This document shows, one piece after another, positions 1-8,699 of a DNA stretch of 10,047 bases. Both the position numbers and the translations under genes were made by a program. A model generated the notes under the pieces. That model was not told the origin of the DNA. It ran no database searches and saw nothing but the letters and a program-made list of their open reading frames with translations. Origin of the DNA: Bisporella sp. PMI_857 (Eukaryota > Ascomycota > Leotiomycetes > Helotiales > Helotiaceae); contig JAJSPD010000285.1 of assembly GCA_021307315.1 (NCBI GenBank), positions 1 through 10,047 of the forward strand, written 5' to 3'. Each line of letters starts with the position of its first letter. The stretch's first letter is position 1.

Positions 1-48
1 TTGCTACTTACTTATTAGTTATTACCCGCTGTTTGGATTGGGAATTGC

Positions 49-1539
49 TTACATGCGCTCTATAGCTTCTAAGCTGCCGAAGAGAAGAATGCCGAAACCT
101 ATACAGCTTGACAGACTTATCAGCTGCTTTTCAAGATGTTTTTGTTTATGCAAAAGGTTTTTTCGTTTCTGCTTTTCAGCAGACCCGACAAGGTCTTAAT
201 CATTAATGTATAACTTCTCCAAAAGGTGATTTAAAGCATACGCAGCATTTTGAATGTCTCGCTTTCTTTTAACTTCCGGGTTTTTGGCTTTTTGCTTTAT
301 TTCCTCTAAGAAACGAAGGTAGAACTGGTACTGCAGGACTCTGTGGAGTAAAATGCGTATGCTATCCAAAGTTAATCGCTCATCTATAATAGCAATACAT
401 TGAGATACTTTTACGAAATGATCGGCAATAAAGTCATTTTTTGATGGCATTAATAGCTTCGACTTGTGCTATATACTTTTCCAGAAAAGCAATTAATCCG
501 TCAAAAAAGAGGCCATATCGTCCTGCACTAACTTATTTCCAGTTCGTATAACGATAATCAGTTTAGCTAGGCTCAAAGTTGTTCCAAAAAGCGAAGTTAT
601 ATAGCTCAAAGCTTGGGCGTATAAAGAAAAGTGGTTTTTAAGCGATACATTAATCTGTCGAGCTGTTGTCGGCAGCTGATTATTTGCCGAAAATGTTGGT
701 TCGACGCTCTTTTTATCGGGTTGTCCCCGGTTTGGAAAAACTCTTTTTCTACTAAAGCCTGAACAAGAAAGTAAAAGTGAGCTGTGCGCCGTTCCTGGTG
801 GAATCGTGGCAGTAGAAGAATCAAAAGCAGAAGGAATTGGAAATGTCCTCAAGCGAAAACCGGATAGCTCGCGGACTGGTCTTTCTGAAATGCGCACTTT
901 AAGCGTTGTAAATGGACGTTTACTAAAAGTACTTGAATCGCTATTTCCCTCGACATTGCGACATGCCCGGTTCTTGCTTATGCTTGCTATATCCTTTCTG
1001 TATTGCGACCGAGATTTAAAGCCGACAGCTGGAAGTTTGTATTTTATAGTTTTCTTGTCTATAACGACCGTATTTGGAGCAACTTCTTTTATTAAATCAG
1101 GGATTTGGCTTATAAATATTAGAAAATCCTAGTACAAAAGACTAGAAAGAAAACAACCTAGCTGAGATATTATATCGTTACTTATTATTGAGAGTTTGTA
1201 AGGTCGGATTTTCGCTGCGATGGTTTTTGTATCTGTTTGATCGAGTCGAGCAAAAATGTTAAAAACTATACAAGCAGCTGTAAAGAACTGCTAAACGACT
1301 TAGTTGTAAAAAGTGCGCAAGGAAAAATATCGGCTACTTTTGGCTGTATAGCAACTTTCCGAGCTTAGTCGGTAAAAAGAGATATAAAAAGCTGCAGAAA
1401 AAGTTAGCGTTGTTTTGCGCAATGTACGAAAGCGGTACGCTACTTTTAGTTTTGCAAGAAGAAACATCTCTAGTGCTATTTCTGAGCTTCCAAATGGGTC
1501 ATGAATAAAAGGCTGAATATGTAAAAACCTTGGGTGCAA
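49..1539 (-). pseudogene. Unrecognised protein, degraded by stop codons
   Basis: One minus-strand frame stays readable for almost 500 codons, from about 1539 to a TAA at 49-51. It is interrupted only by TAA/TAG codons at 1300-1302, 1291-1293, 1129-1131, 493-495, 469-471 and 196-198; there is no TGA. The longest open stretch (1128-496, about 210 codons) holds a lysine/arginine-rich part, then a Ser/Pro-rich part, then a hydrophobic helix-rich part. The final third looks like helical bundle and coiled coil (for example QYQFYLRFLEEIKQKAK) and ends in a hydrophobic segment (LISLSSCIGFGILLFGSLEA) that could be a membrane helix. I do not recognise a family. The likely true start lies further right, inside the duplicated segment at 1408-1932, and is not resolved because the frame changes near 1540. 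A plus-strand frame at 806-1132 is probably antisense to this gene. That it is a dead gene rather than chance openness is inferred from frame continuity and from the homologous second copy. Confidence 0.45.
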
Positions 1540-1546
1540 CAGATAG

Positions 1547-1577
1547 TAATCTCTCGAACGGATCGTTCGAGAGATTA
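1547..1577. repeat. Perfect 14-bp inverted repeat, 3-base spacer
   Basis: TAATCTCTCGAACG (1547-1560), GAT (1561-1563), then CGTTCGAGAGATTA (1564-1577). It lies inside repeat A, within the coding part of the unrecognised gene. The corresponding site in copy B (2612-2642) is an imperfect version of the same palindrome. Confidence 0.9.
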
Positions 1578-1833
1578 TTAAAAGAGACTAGCAGTCAACC
1601 CAACCGAAAAGTGCTGGTATCTTTCTATAAAAATTTGATTATCTAAAGTAGCTACTACGCTAAAAGTTGATAGTACTACCTGGCCCAACAATCTGATTTA
1701 TACGTAATGCTGCTTGACGTCAAAAACTAATTATCAACAAAACGTAAGAAATATCGCAGAGCCAGATTTAGCTCTTTTTCTTACTACTATAAGTAGAAGC
1801 AGATAGAGGAACCGAATCGGATCTCGGCTTCCT

Positions 1834-1910
1834 TAGAGGCAGTGACTAGAGGCAGTGACCAGAGGCAGTGACTAGGGGCAAAGACAGGGGGCAAAAACAG
1901 GGGCAGAAAC
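1834..1910. repeat. 13-bp tandem repeat, about six units
   Basis: Consecutive 13-base units beginning TAGAGGCAGTGAC (1834-1846, repeated exactly at 1847-1859). They decay to CAGAGGCAGTGAC, TAGGGGCAAAGAC, AGGGGGCAAAAAC and a 12-base AGGGGCAGAAAC. The later units differ by transitions and small changes. On the minus strand this is a pyrimidine-rich tract upstream of the unrecognised gene, so a promoter role is possible but unproven. Confidence 0.85.
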
Positions 1911-1932
1911 AGAATACTCTTTGATTCATTAA

Positions 1933-2404
1933 TGTAGTAATACTGCTTACAGTTGGGCATATTTAAATACTAACTGGACTGTTTTTGCATGCTATATTTT
2001 CAGACTACAAAAAAAAAAAAAAAGCTATGGCACTATCGACAACAATCCGTTGCACAACTATTTGTTATAACTAAACCCGGGAACAGCCAATTTCTGCTCC
2101 ATTTTTGGTGCCAGCGTTAGGGGGCCTTATTCGGCCTTTCACTAACGCACTTATTGCGATAGCGCTATAAATAGAGCAAAATTTGGCTCTTTTTACGCTG
2201 GTTCATCCATTGCGCTGGTGCTTGATACACGCTGGCACAAGTAGTAGGCTCGCACAAGTCATACGGTGATAGGCTCTGAATCTGGATGATTAGCCAACTA
2301 TCAGGTACTAGCCTATCATTTGGACTTCCGGGCCGGGCCGTTATGTGGATCAGGGATTTGATCGTAGCCTGCCTACCCCGCCAAAAGTTGATGGTATCAC
2401 TTTT
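1933..2404. other. Intergenic, inverted repeats, no gene seen
   Basis: I find no coding region here. The stretch holds a 15-A run (2009-2023), a 10-bp inverted repeat GTGCCAGCGT/ACGCTGGCAC (2108-2117 and 2229-2238), a hairpin (2114-2148), a palindrome ATAGCGCTAT near 2160-2170, and a 9-bp inverted repeat TGATAGGCT/AGCCTATCA (2267-2275 and 2310-2318). It may be the remains of one or more small DNA transposons, but no convincing target-site duplication was found. Confidence 0.5.
2108..2238. repeat. 10-bp inverted-repeat pair, possible small transposon
   Basis: GTGCCAGCGT at 2108-2117 and its exact reverse complement at 2229-2238 bound 131 bp. Inside lies a hairpin, GCGTTAG (2114-2120) with CTAACGC (2142-2148) and inner GGCC pairs. 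The size fits a MITE, but the flanking bases do not give a matching target duplication, so element status is uncertain. Confidence 0.35.
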
Positions 2405-2701
2405 TCAAAAATAGCTGGGGAGTGCAATATACTGGTGCCAATGCATTACTTGCATTAATATCTTTGTTCTCTTGAGAAATGTATGAGTGCAGTACGCTAC
2501 CTCTGGTTTTGCAAGAAGATACATCTCTGGAGCTATATCTGAGCTTAGAAATAGGTCATGAACAAGGAAGTCGAAACTTAGCAAGTCAAGAATCTCGCGT
2601 GCAGCAGATAGTGATTTCTCGAACAGACCGTTTGAGAGATCATTAAATACACCATCTAATAGTGAGGGGATAACCTGAAATAGAACGCAGCTTTGACCAG
2701 A
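2405..2701 (-). pseudogene. Truncated second copy of the unrecognised gene
   Basis: The minus-strand frame is open for about 98 codons between a TAG at 2702-2704 and a TGA at 2405-2407. Readable parts are SLLDGVFNDLSNGLFEKS, then FLVHDLFLSSDIAPEMYLLA, then KPEVAYC. Copy A encodes the related pieces NNLSNDPFERLL and GSSEIALEMFLLAKLKVAY, the second after a frame change. Similarity ends near 2460, after which the sequence is unrelated to copy A, so only the start of the gene was duplicated or survives. The copy B version has no internal stop and probably shows the ancestral protein better than copy A. No start codon is evident. A TTTCAG at about 2676 could be a splice acceptor, which would place the first codons in an unseen upstream exon. 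Function unknown. Confidence 0.5.
2612..2642. repeat. Imperfect palindrome matching the one in copy A
   Basis: TGATTTCTCGAAC (2612-2624) and GTTTGAGAGATCA (2630-2642) pair with two mismatches around a 5-base spacer, at the position homologous to the perfect palindrome in copy A. Confidence 0.7.
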
Positions 2702-2912
2702 CTAATTTATTAGCCAAAAATTAGAAATATCGCGGAGCAATATACAGCTCCTTTTCCACTATAATTAGAATTGAATAGGGAAGCCAAATCAGGCTTTGTC
2801 TTCCCATCGAAGTGACTAAACAAACGGGTCCGAAATCGGTTCTGTGGCTATCCAGATGCTGCTGGCCGGTCCAAATAGGTGGCCACCTTTTAAGCTAGTG
2901 GAGAAGTGACGT

Positions 2913-2962
2913 AGGAGCAGAACCAGGGTGCAGAGACAGGGGGCAGAACCAGGGGCAGAGAC
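2913..2962. repeat. 13-bp tandem repeat, about four units (copy B)
   Basis: Units AGGAGCAGAACC, AGGGTGCAGAGAC, AGGGGGCAGAACC and AGGGGCAGAGAC follow one another. They correspond to the later units of the array at 1834-1910, which shows that the array predates the duplication or was copied with it. Confidence 0.8.
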
Positions 2963-2980
2963 TGAACTCTCTTATTAAAA

Positions 2981-3522
2981 GCTAGCCTACTTAGCGCGAT
3001 AATCTTTGCACAAAGCCTGCCGTGCACAGACCCTGGCCGATGTTTAGTGATAATCGTTTATTAGCAATTAATGTACTGTACAGCTTGTTGCAGCTAATAT
3101 CCAGGTTACAGACTCCGGGAAAACCCACACTTTTTCCTCATTTATCGCAGAATAATTGGTTTTTCGTACAGTGACTAACCCTTTTACTGTAGCACCTTGA
3201 GTTGACTATTAGAAGAGTAAGCCATTGAAATATCACAGAAAAGGAGAAGATCCGTGAATGATAGGATCCTGGTTTGATTAAGCAGCTTTTTATTGTTCGA
3301 TTTATACTGTATAGTAACTTATGATTATTCTAGAAGATAATGGAAATCGAGTGGCGATTATTGGGGACTATAAAGACACACGTTCCTCTTGACTCTCTAT
3401 AGAATAGAGATATAAAGAAAATATATTATTTATAGAATCTTTCACCTATCGCAAACCTGTTAATGTTTCCTGAGAATGTTAGCGAGAGGATGATGTAAAG
3501 TCCACCTACTACTACTGGTATA
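2981..3522. other. AT-rich intergenic DNA, no gene seen
   Basis: No coding frame or RNA gene is supported. A short hairpin TCTCTAT-AGA-ATAGAGA lies at 3394-3410 and a TACAGT/ACTGTA pair near 3167-3192. The segment lies downstream of the NLR, where further TPR repeats would be expected, but no TPR-like sequence could be read. Confidence 0.5.
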
Positions 3523-6320
3523 TCACTTTGGCCTTTGGCGGTCAAGCGATAATGCGAGGCTGTTCATACTCCTAAGCGTGACTGGATGGTCTTTCCCGAG
3601 CACTGTCTCTTGGAGCTGCAGCGTCTGCCGGTGCATGGCTTCGGCTTCTGCGTACTGGCCATTGATTTGAGAACACCATCCTAAGTTGTATAGTAATCTC
3701 GCCAGCAGCTCCTTTGTTTCTTTTGTTCTACTAAGCCCCGTATTGAAACTAGCAATAGTGTACTGCGCGTGAGGAAGGTACATTATCCACACAGCTCTAT
3801 TTTTATGCTGAGGCTATGGGAAAACACTCGTGATTTGGCTTAGGGTTTTTTGGTTTACGCTACTTTATTCGCTTTTAAGCTTTAACTAATTTTGCGTCGC
3901 TGTGTGAACTAGTCGATGCATATTATATGACCTTCCACTAACGCGTTCTTTTATAAACCTAAAGGATTTTAAGGTTTTAAGTGCTTCTTTTTTGTTGAAT
4001 TCAGAAGCTGGAGGTAACAAGTCTCGGGGAATATTTTGCTTTTTGATACAAGATATAAAGGCAATGTAGTTCGCTGCTAAAGGATCTCGGTCCTGGATTT
4101 GCTGAAAAGAGATGAGCCACGTTGTAGCTACTGGATTTTTTATACTCGGATATCTTTTTACGTCTTTAAAGTCTTTGCTTAACAGCTTGATGACACTATT
4201 ACTGCTTTCGTTATAGATTCTGAGATACTCGGCGATGGTGCTAACGTTGGCGTTTAGGTATGCGGCTACTTGCATTATTGCGAGTGGAAGATTAACAAGC
4301 AACTTTAGAAGCTTTATTGTACTGCTATCGTTATTGAGAAGCTGCTTGTTTTGAAGACTTTTTTGAAGAAGCTTTTTCGATTTTTTGTTATTTATCTCGT
4401 TTATATCGATTACATCTGAGCCAGCGTATTTTGTGGCAGCTTTACGATCTCTGGTTGTGAAAAGGATCGCGCTAAGAGTGCTAAAAGGAAGATACTCAGA
4501 TAATCTACTGGATCTACTGTCCTTGTTATTGCAACAGAATATTTCGAAGTCATTCGCGTTATTTACAATCATAAGCTATTTCTTTGTGCTTTTTTGGGAT
4601 AGCTTAGCTTTGACTAATCTTTTGACATTTGCTTTATCGTCTTTAAGCTCGGGAATCTTGAGTTGCAATCCAATATCGCGATACGCATTTTCGAAATTTA
4701 TTATATTACTAGCTCGGACCCAAAACACAGAGCATGCCGGAGAAATCAACTGGAGCTGAAAAGCGCACTCTAAGGCAATTTGGGTCTTTCCAACTCTACT
4801 AAGGCTTACTAGTGCTACACGTTGGCAGTTTTTTTCGGTATTTTTAGTGTGTAGAATTGTAATCAGCCGATTTAAATGAGACTGGCGGCCAACAAAATCC
4901 TTATTGCGACCAAAAGGGAGTACTTTAAGTGGCTTGAGAGGGACTGATTTGAGTTAGCTATGATTATCAGAGCTAAATCACAAAATCATGGCTTGACTAT
5001 TTCATACCGTTAAAAAGGACCAAGAAAATAGTGATGACACTTATTCAATTAGAGGAAATAATCTTGAAAACACGAGTTATGCTAAAGTGGGACTGATATT
5101 CAGTAGAAGGTTATTTACTTACGAGGCATTTTGATTACTTTTTGTTTGTCGATGAACCCAAGAAGCACTTTAGTAAATGCTGCAGCAGTGGCCGTAGCAT
5201 ATGGTTGCTATAGTTTGTTTTTGTGCGAATCCGCATAGTCACAAATGCTTCTGATTACAAGACACCGAAAATTATTCATTAATCCGGCTGCCTCTATCTC
5301 GAAACAAATCACGCTTTTCTTTTTGGCTATTTTGTCTCGAGTAGTACTATGCTTCATCACCTCGTTCTTAGACGCAATGTTCCTATAATGGACTTTGGGA
5401 GCAGGATTTTGGCGGGCTGGTTTTTGTATAATCAAGTTAAGGTCGCAGTTATCGCACGTCTCGTTACTTTCGTGGCTATAGGTAGCTTCGAACAGCTGAT
5501 CGTGATTTTCTTTTTGATATCGATATGTCTGGCTTATTCGCGGCTTATTCTGAACTATCAGGGAAAGGGACTTTTCTAGATTGACACTATTTGTGATATT
5601 AAACGCTTTCAATTCCTGCAAAGCATGCAGTAATACCGGCGGTGGTTTATCCAGGGAACCAGTTCGTAGAAATTTTCTATTTCTTTTTATTTTTTCAAAG
5701 TCCTATTGTACAACACTACTATGAGTGCTAGTGGGTTGACTGACGACAACGTCTTCAAGACGGATATCACTTTTCTTGCTTTAAACTTCTCTTCTAATGC
5801 CCACTATAAGGCTAAACTTGATTGGAAAGCTGCGTCGCATATTGTTTGCGACGATAGCAGCAGGACTATTCCTTATTAAGCCGGCTGGAAGGCAAGCAAT
5901 AACGACATTGTGCACTTCGATTCTGCTTAGTGTGTATTCGTTGTCGTTTCCGTTTTTCTTCTTTAATTTAGGATGAGTTTCATCCAGCATAGCCACTATA
6001 GCAGCTTTTTCAGTTGCTAAGGCGCATATGACTCCGATTTGGTAGTCTTCGTGTGTTTGAGAAGGCGCCGCTGAGACTAGAGTTCGTGTAGGGATATGGC
6101 GTTGCGCAGCTTTTTTGGCAGCTTCATTCTGTATCTACTGTTTTTAGTCTCGGTTCTTTAGGAGACTGAGAGTTACATTATACGTACCGGAGGATTTATT
6201 TTTAAGCTTGATCGTGGAAGCAATGTCAGGTTCAAATTCGCGCTTGGCAGGGACAAGGCTGTCGCCGACGCAACGAAGGTTATTGGCTGTGACTAGGTTT
6301 GGTCGAGTGCGCGGCACTTG
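3523..6320 (-). pseudogene. NLR: PNP_UDP - NB-ARC - TPR, degraded
   Basis: Fungal NOD-like receptor remnant reading leftwards. Exon 1 (up to 5123) encodes a nucleoside-phosphorylase-like domain: YQIGVICALATEKAA (about 6045), HNVVIACLPAG, VVVSQPT, FEIEAAGLMNNF and ICDYADSHKNK near 5215. A phase-1 intron (4944-5122) leads to exon 2 with FGRNKDFVGR, a P-loop SLSRVGKTQIALE (GKT at 4783-4791), kinase-2 LMIVNNAND, LFTTRD, NLPLAIMQVAAYL and MHRLVH. A kinesin-light-chain-like TPR tail follows (QYAEAEAMHRQTLQLQETVL) and stops at 3523. Apart from in-frame TAA/TAG at 5781, 5703, 5208, 4576, 3886, 3865 and 3814 (lower coordinate of each), there is no frameshift. The usual GxGGxGKT glycines have become Ser/Arg, and the phosphorylase GIGGGV has become GIRREV. 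Known NLRs of this type trigger cell death or incompatibility. The TPR array is unusually short, so the C-terminus is probably lost. The start is unresolved: the frame is readable back to 6320, with TAG at 6135 and TAA at 6144. Confidence 0.92.
4944..5122 (-). other. Predicted intron of the NLR pseudogene
   Basis: Donor GTAAGT begins at 5122, branch-like GCTAAC lies at 4953-4958, and the CAG acceptor ends at 4944. Removing 179 bases joins the phosphorylase frame to the NB-ARC frame exactly (one base of a codon before, two after). The stretch itself has stops in the flanking frames. Confidence 0.8.
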
Positions 6321-6816
6321 TTAAGGCTTTAGACTTATAATTCAAGGTGTTAGATCGATGTTTTATCCAGTGTGTTCAATTTTGTTGTTCGTGATCGCAG
6401 CAACTAGCCGTGAATGTGGTCGTTTTCAGCTTTTACTTCGGGCGGCAATCGCACAGACTAATCGTGCTTAGAGCCTTTCGAAGAGCTTTTTGCTTTGCAC
6501 TTAGCTTTGCGCGATAACATGACTATCCGTAGAGATACGTTGGAGCATGACTTTTGCACCGCGTTTTACTAAAAGTTGTAAGGTGCATGAAAGTATTAAT
6601 ATACAAAGTGGAGCAGACTTTTAAACGAACGAGTGTTTTGGCAAAGTCGGTTTTGGGGTTTACTGTAATATATAATTTGTGTTTTGCACTGCATTAAAAC
6701 AAGCGGAAATGCTAAATAATTTATATTTCACGTGCTTACGTGATTTCAATATCTAGCTAAACTAAATGCTAGAAATATAACTTCAGCTAAATTAAGGTTT
6801 TGATAACTTCTAATAG
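6321..6816. other. No clear gene; possible NLR 5' region
   Basis: The NLR frame continues in pieces to about 6590 on the minus strand (for example ARLVCAIAARSKS and RPHSRLVAAITNNK) but is broken by TAA/TGA codons, so an extra exon or an N-terminal extension is possible but weak. From about 6600 to 6816 the DNA is AT-rich. A hairpin TCACGT-GCTT-ACGTGA at 6728-6743 contains an E-box-like CACGTG, lying upstream of the NLR where a promoter would be. Confidence 0.3.
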
Positions 6817-6818
6817 TA

Positions 6819-6969
6819 CAGTAGTGTGCAAAAAGTTTGCATTTTTTGTTTGCTAAGCGTAATAATATATACGTAGTTTTAGAGTGACAGGATTAATAGT
6901 ACGCACCTAGAATGCTCTGAAGCAATTGGGCTTGGCAGACAGGGGATTCAAACTTTTTGCACTTTACTG
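6819..6969. mobile_element. Tc1/mariner-type MITE
   Basis: A 151-bp element with terminal inverted repeats: left CAGTAGTGTGCAAAAAGTTT from 6819, and right, read on the minus strand, CAGTAAAGTGCAAAAAGTTT from 6969. They match at 21 of the outer 24 bases. It is flanked on both sides by TA (6817-6818 and 6970-6971), the target duplication of Tc1/mariner elements. The CAGT start and GTGCAAAAAGTTTG core resemble the ends of fungal Tc1-like elements. The interior is too short to code for a transposase, so it is non-autonomous. It ends 32 bases from the recombinase stop codon. Confidence 0.88.
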
Positions 6970-8011
6970 TATATACCTAAAGGAAGTCGCAAGATAAAAA
7001 ATCAACAAGGAAAAAATTTGGGTCGAAGATTAATCTTGTGGACCGTGGCTATATGATTCTTGAAATGCATAACATTATTGAGAACCAAGCTTTTAGCTTT
7101 GCATACAGGATGGCTATAGATGATCCGCTGTTCTGCTGGCACTTTGCACAAATGAACATTTTCAACATGATTCCATATGTGTGAAACGCGCTTAAAGGTG
7201 CGCGTTCGTTGCTTGTACGGAAGCTGCTCGTTTCCAGTGCAGAAGATGCATTGGGTTTTTTTACAGATGACAGGAAATTCATCGGGCGGTAGGAAAAGTT
7301 CGGGAGCAGGAGATTTTTCTTTGACTAGATTTTTGGGAGCTGGAGCAGATCGTGGCTTGCGAGTTTGAAACTCTTGTCGAGAGGCGAGCGCGACTATGAG
7401 GTTAATGGCAGAGACTTTTCGAGCAACGATGGCTTGAGAACCAAGGTTTTTAGAAAGATCGCAAAGGACTTGCTGTAATCGTGTCCGTTTTTCCAGCTGA
7501 TGTTCAATAACTGGCTCGATATCTTTAGCATTTTCTTTTACTACACTCTTGTCTAGGTGCTTTTGCAGTTGCTTTTTTATTATTTCATTATGAATCTGAA
7601 AAAAATAATCTTTCCGGTATGCGTCCTCGATTTCGGTTTTCAAGCTTTTTTTCGTATTTGTGAGCTGTTTGCGAAGGTCTTCGTGCTTTTTTCGCTTTTT
7701 TTTCGGCGCTCGTTTGATGAACTTGTACTTCTACTTGATCTCGGTATATAACGTCTTGAATCGTCGCTCGAGGTCTACAATATCTGGATTCGCTGCGAAG
7801 AGGCGATTTATCATTTCATTGGGTACCTTTTTTGGAGCTTCTGGGTTGCAGCGAATACTTATGTGCGTAAAGGCTCGAGTAAGCTTATCGTCAGAGACAT
7901 TACTTTCTAGGAAGGCGTTTTGCACGTTAAATCTGACAACGTGGTTGATATACGCTTCGTTAAAGACTCCGGTGAAGGGATCGTGTTTTATGACCTGATC
8001 GCGCACGGCAT

Positions 8012-8076
8012 CTGGAGCAACACTTAAGAGAGCTATTAGCATCGAGAAGTAGATGAGAGTTAGATAAAATACATAC
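8012..8076 (-). other. Predicted intron 3 of the recombinase
   Basis: GTATGT donor at 8076, GCTAAT branch site at 8035-8040 and CCAG acceptor ending at 8012 give a 65-nt phase-1 intron. It joins NTANAID to NAVRDQV, just between the second catalytic Arg and the His-Tyr part. The unspliced stretch has stops in the upstream frame. Confidence 0.9.
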
Positions 8077-8441
8077 TGTCGATCGCGTTTGCTGTATTTC
8101 GGCGAAAGCAATAGGTCGTCAGCTTATCTTCGAAGCCGGTCTTTTTCTTAAGTCGATCAATGTATAAGCAATAAGTTGAGTAAGTTATGGATTCGGTTTT
8201 CGATTTCGCTTAGCTAGTCACGGTACGGACGGACTTGCGAAAAACTGGTCGCTTGAGCTATTCCGGCTTCCAGTGCACTTTTATTGCCCTTATTCTCTGA
8301 CTCTCTAGGTTTGTTGCGAAAAAAGGCTCGGCGGATGTGTAGCCGTCGACAAAGATCGCGTCGTTGCGGATTGCGCGAGTCAAGATATGGGAGATTGGAC
8401 AGAGGATAGGGAGAGGGTTCTCCCGGAACAGAAAGGTTGTG

Positions 8442-8493
8442 CTGCAAGTGAGTTAGCTAGGGTTTTAATTGCATAGCGTTAAAAGCAACGTAC
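8442..8493 (-). other. Predicted intron 2 of the recombinase
   Basis: GTACGT donor at 8493, GCTAAC branch at 8452-8457 and TGCAG acceptor ending at 8442 give a 52-nt phase-2 intron. Splicing joins KVNNKPKP to TTFLFREN in the frame used downstream. A TAG inside the unspliced frame supports removal. Confidence 0.9.
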
Positions 8494-8699
8494 GGCTTCG
8501 GCTTATTATTCACTTTTTTGTGGTGCCGCAAATGGACTTTTATTGCCAGGAGGTCTCGCTTTCTCTGCTTCGGGTTCTTGACGATTTAAAGGCAGATGTC
8601 TTCGTAGCAGAGTGCTTTGTACTTCCGTATCGCTTCTTTAAACTCGTCGAGCTCGTCTACGTTACAGTTCTGTTGCACTAGCCGTTTAGCGCCGTTAAC

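Larger units (their letters stand above)
1408..1932 (-). repeat. Diverged direct repeat, copy A
   Basis: This segment aligns by eye with 2462-2980 in the same orientation. Shared blocks include GTACGCTAC followed by TTTTGCAAGAAGA, a stretch around CAACAGATAGT/CAGCAGATAGT, GAAATATCGC, and a terminal 13-bp tandem array. On the minus strand it covers the upstream region and first part of the unrecognised gene. Compared with copy B it carries about 90 extra bases around 1600-1690, and many differences are transitions. The exact borders are estimates. Confidence 0.7.
2462..2980 (-). repeat. Diverged direct repeat, copy B
   Basis: Second copy of the segment at 1408-1932, about 1.05 kb to the right and in the same orientation. 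It lacks about 90 bases present in A near 1600-1690 and has about 90 other bases near 2815-2905 before its tandem array. Borders are estimated by eye. Confidence 0.7.

Noticed and set aside
806..1132. Plus-strand open frame of 108 codons with hydrophobic stretches
   Set aside because: Overlaps the longer minus-strand frame that continues over almost 500 codons; no start context or homologue recognised, though it cannot be formally excluded.
2009..2023. Run of 15 A as a LINE or SINE poly(A) tail
   Set aside because: No reverse-transcriptase-like sequence or target duplication was found next to it; it may be a simple homopolymer.
2112..2203. hAT-type MITE with CAGCGT ends
   Set aside because: Ends CAGCGTTAGG and CAGCGTAAAA are only partly alike and the flanking 8 bases do not match.
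3167..3192. TACAGT/ACTGTA pair as a second Tc1/mariner element
   Set aside because: Only six paired bases and 26 bp in total; too short to support an element.
4385..4759. Plus-strand open frame of 124 codons, and one at 5349-5579
   Set aside because: Antisense to NB-ARC and phosphorylase coding sequence; no independent support.
7660..7998. Plus-strand open frame of 112 codons, and similar ones at 7177-7368, 7557-7751, 8469-8681 and 8772-9071
   Set aside because: All lie antisense to the recombinase exons and show no family features; the opposite strand explains them.
8214..8447. Minus-strand open frame of 77 codons starting with TTG
   Set aside because: The protein-like frame of the recombinase in this exon is the neighbouring one (FLFRENPLPILCPISHIL, RPVFRKSVRTV), reached by splicing the 8442-8493 intron.
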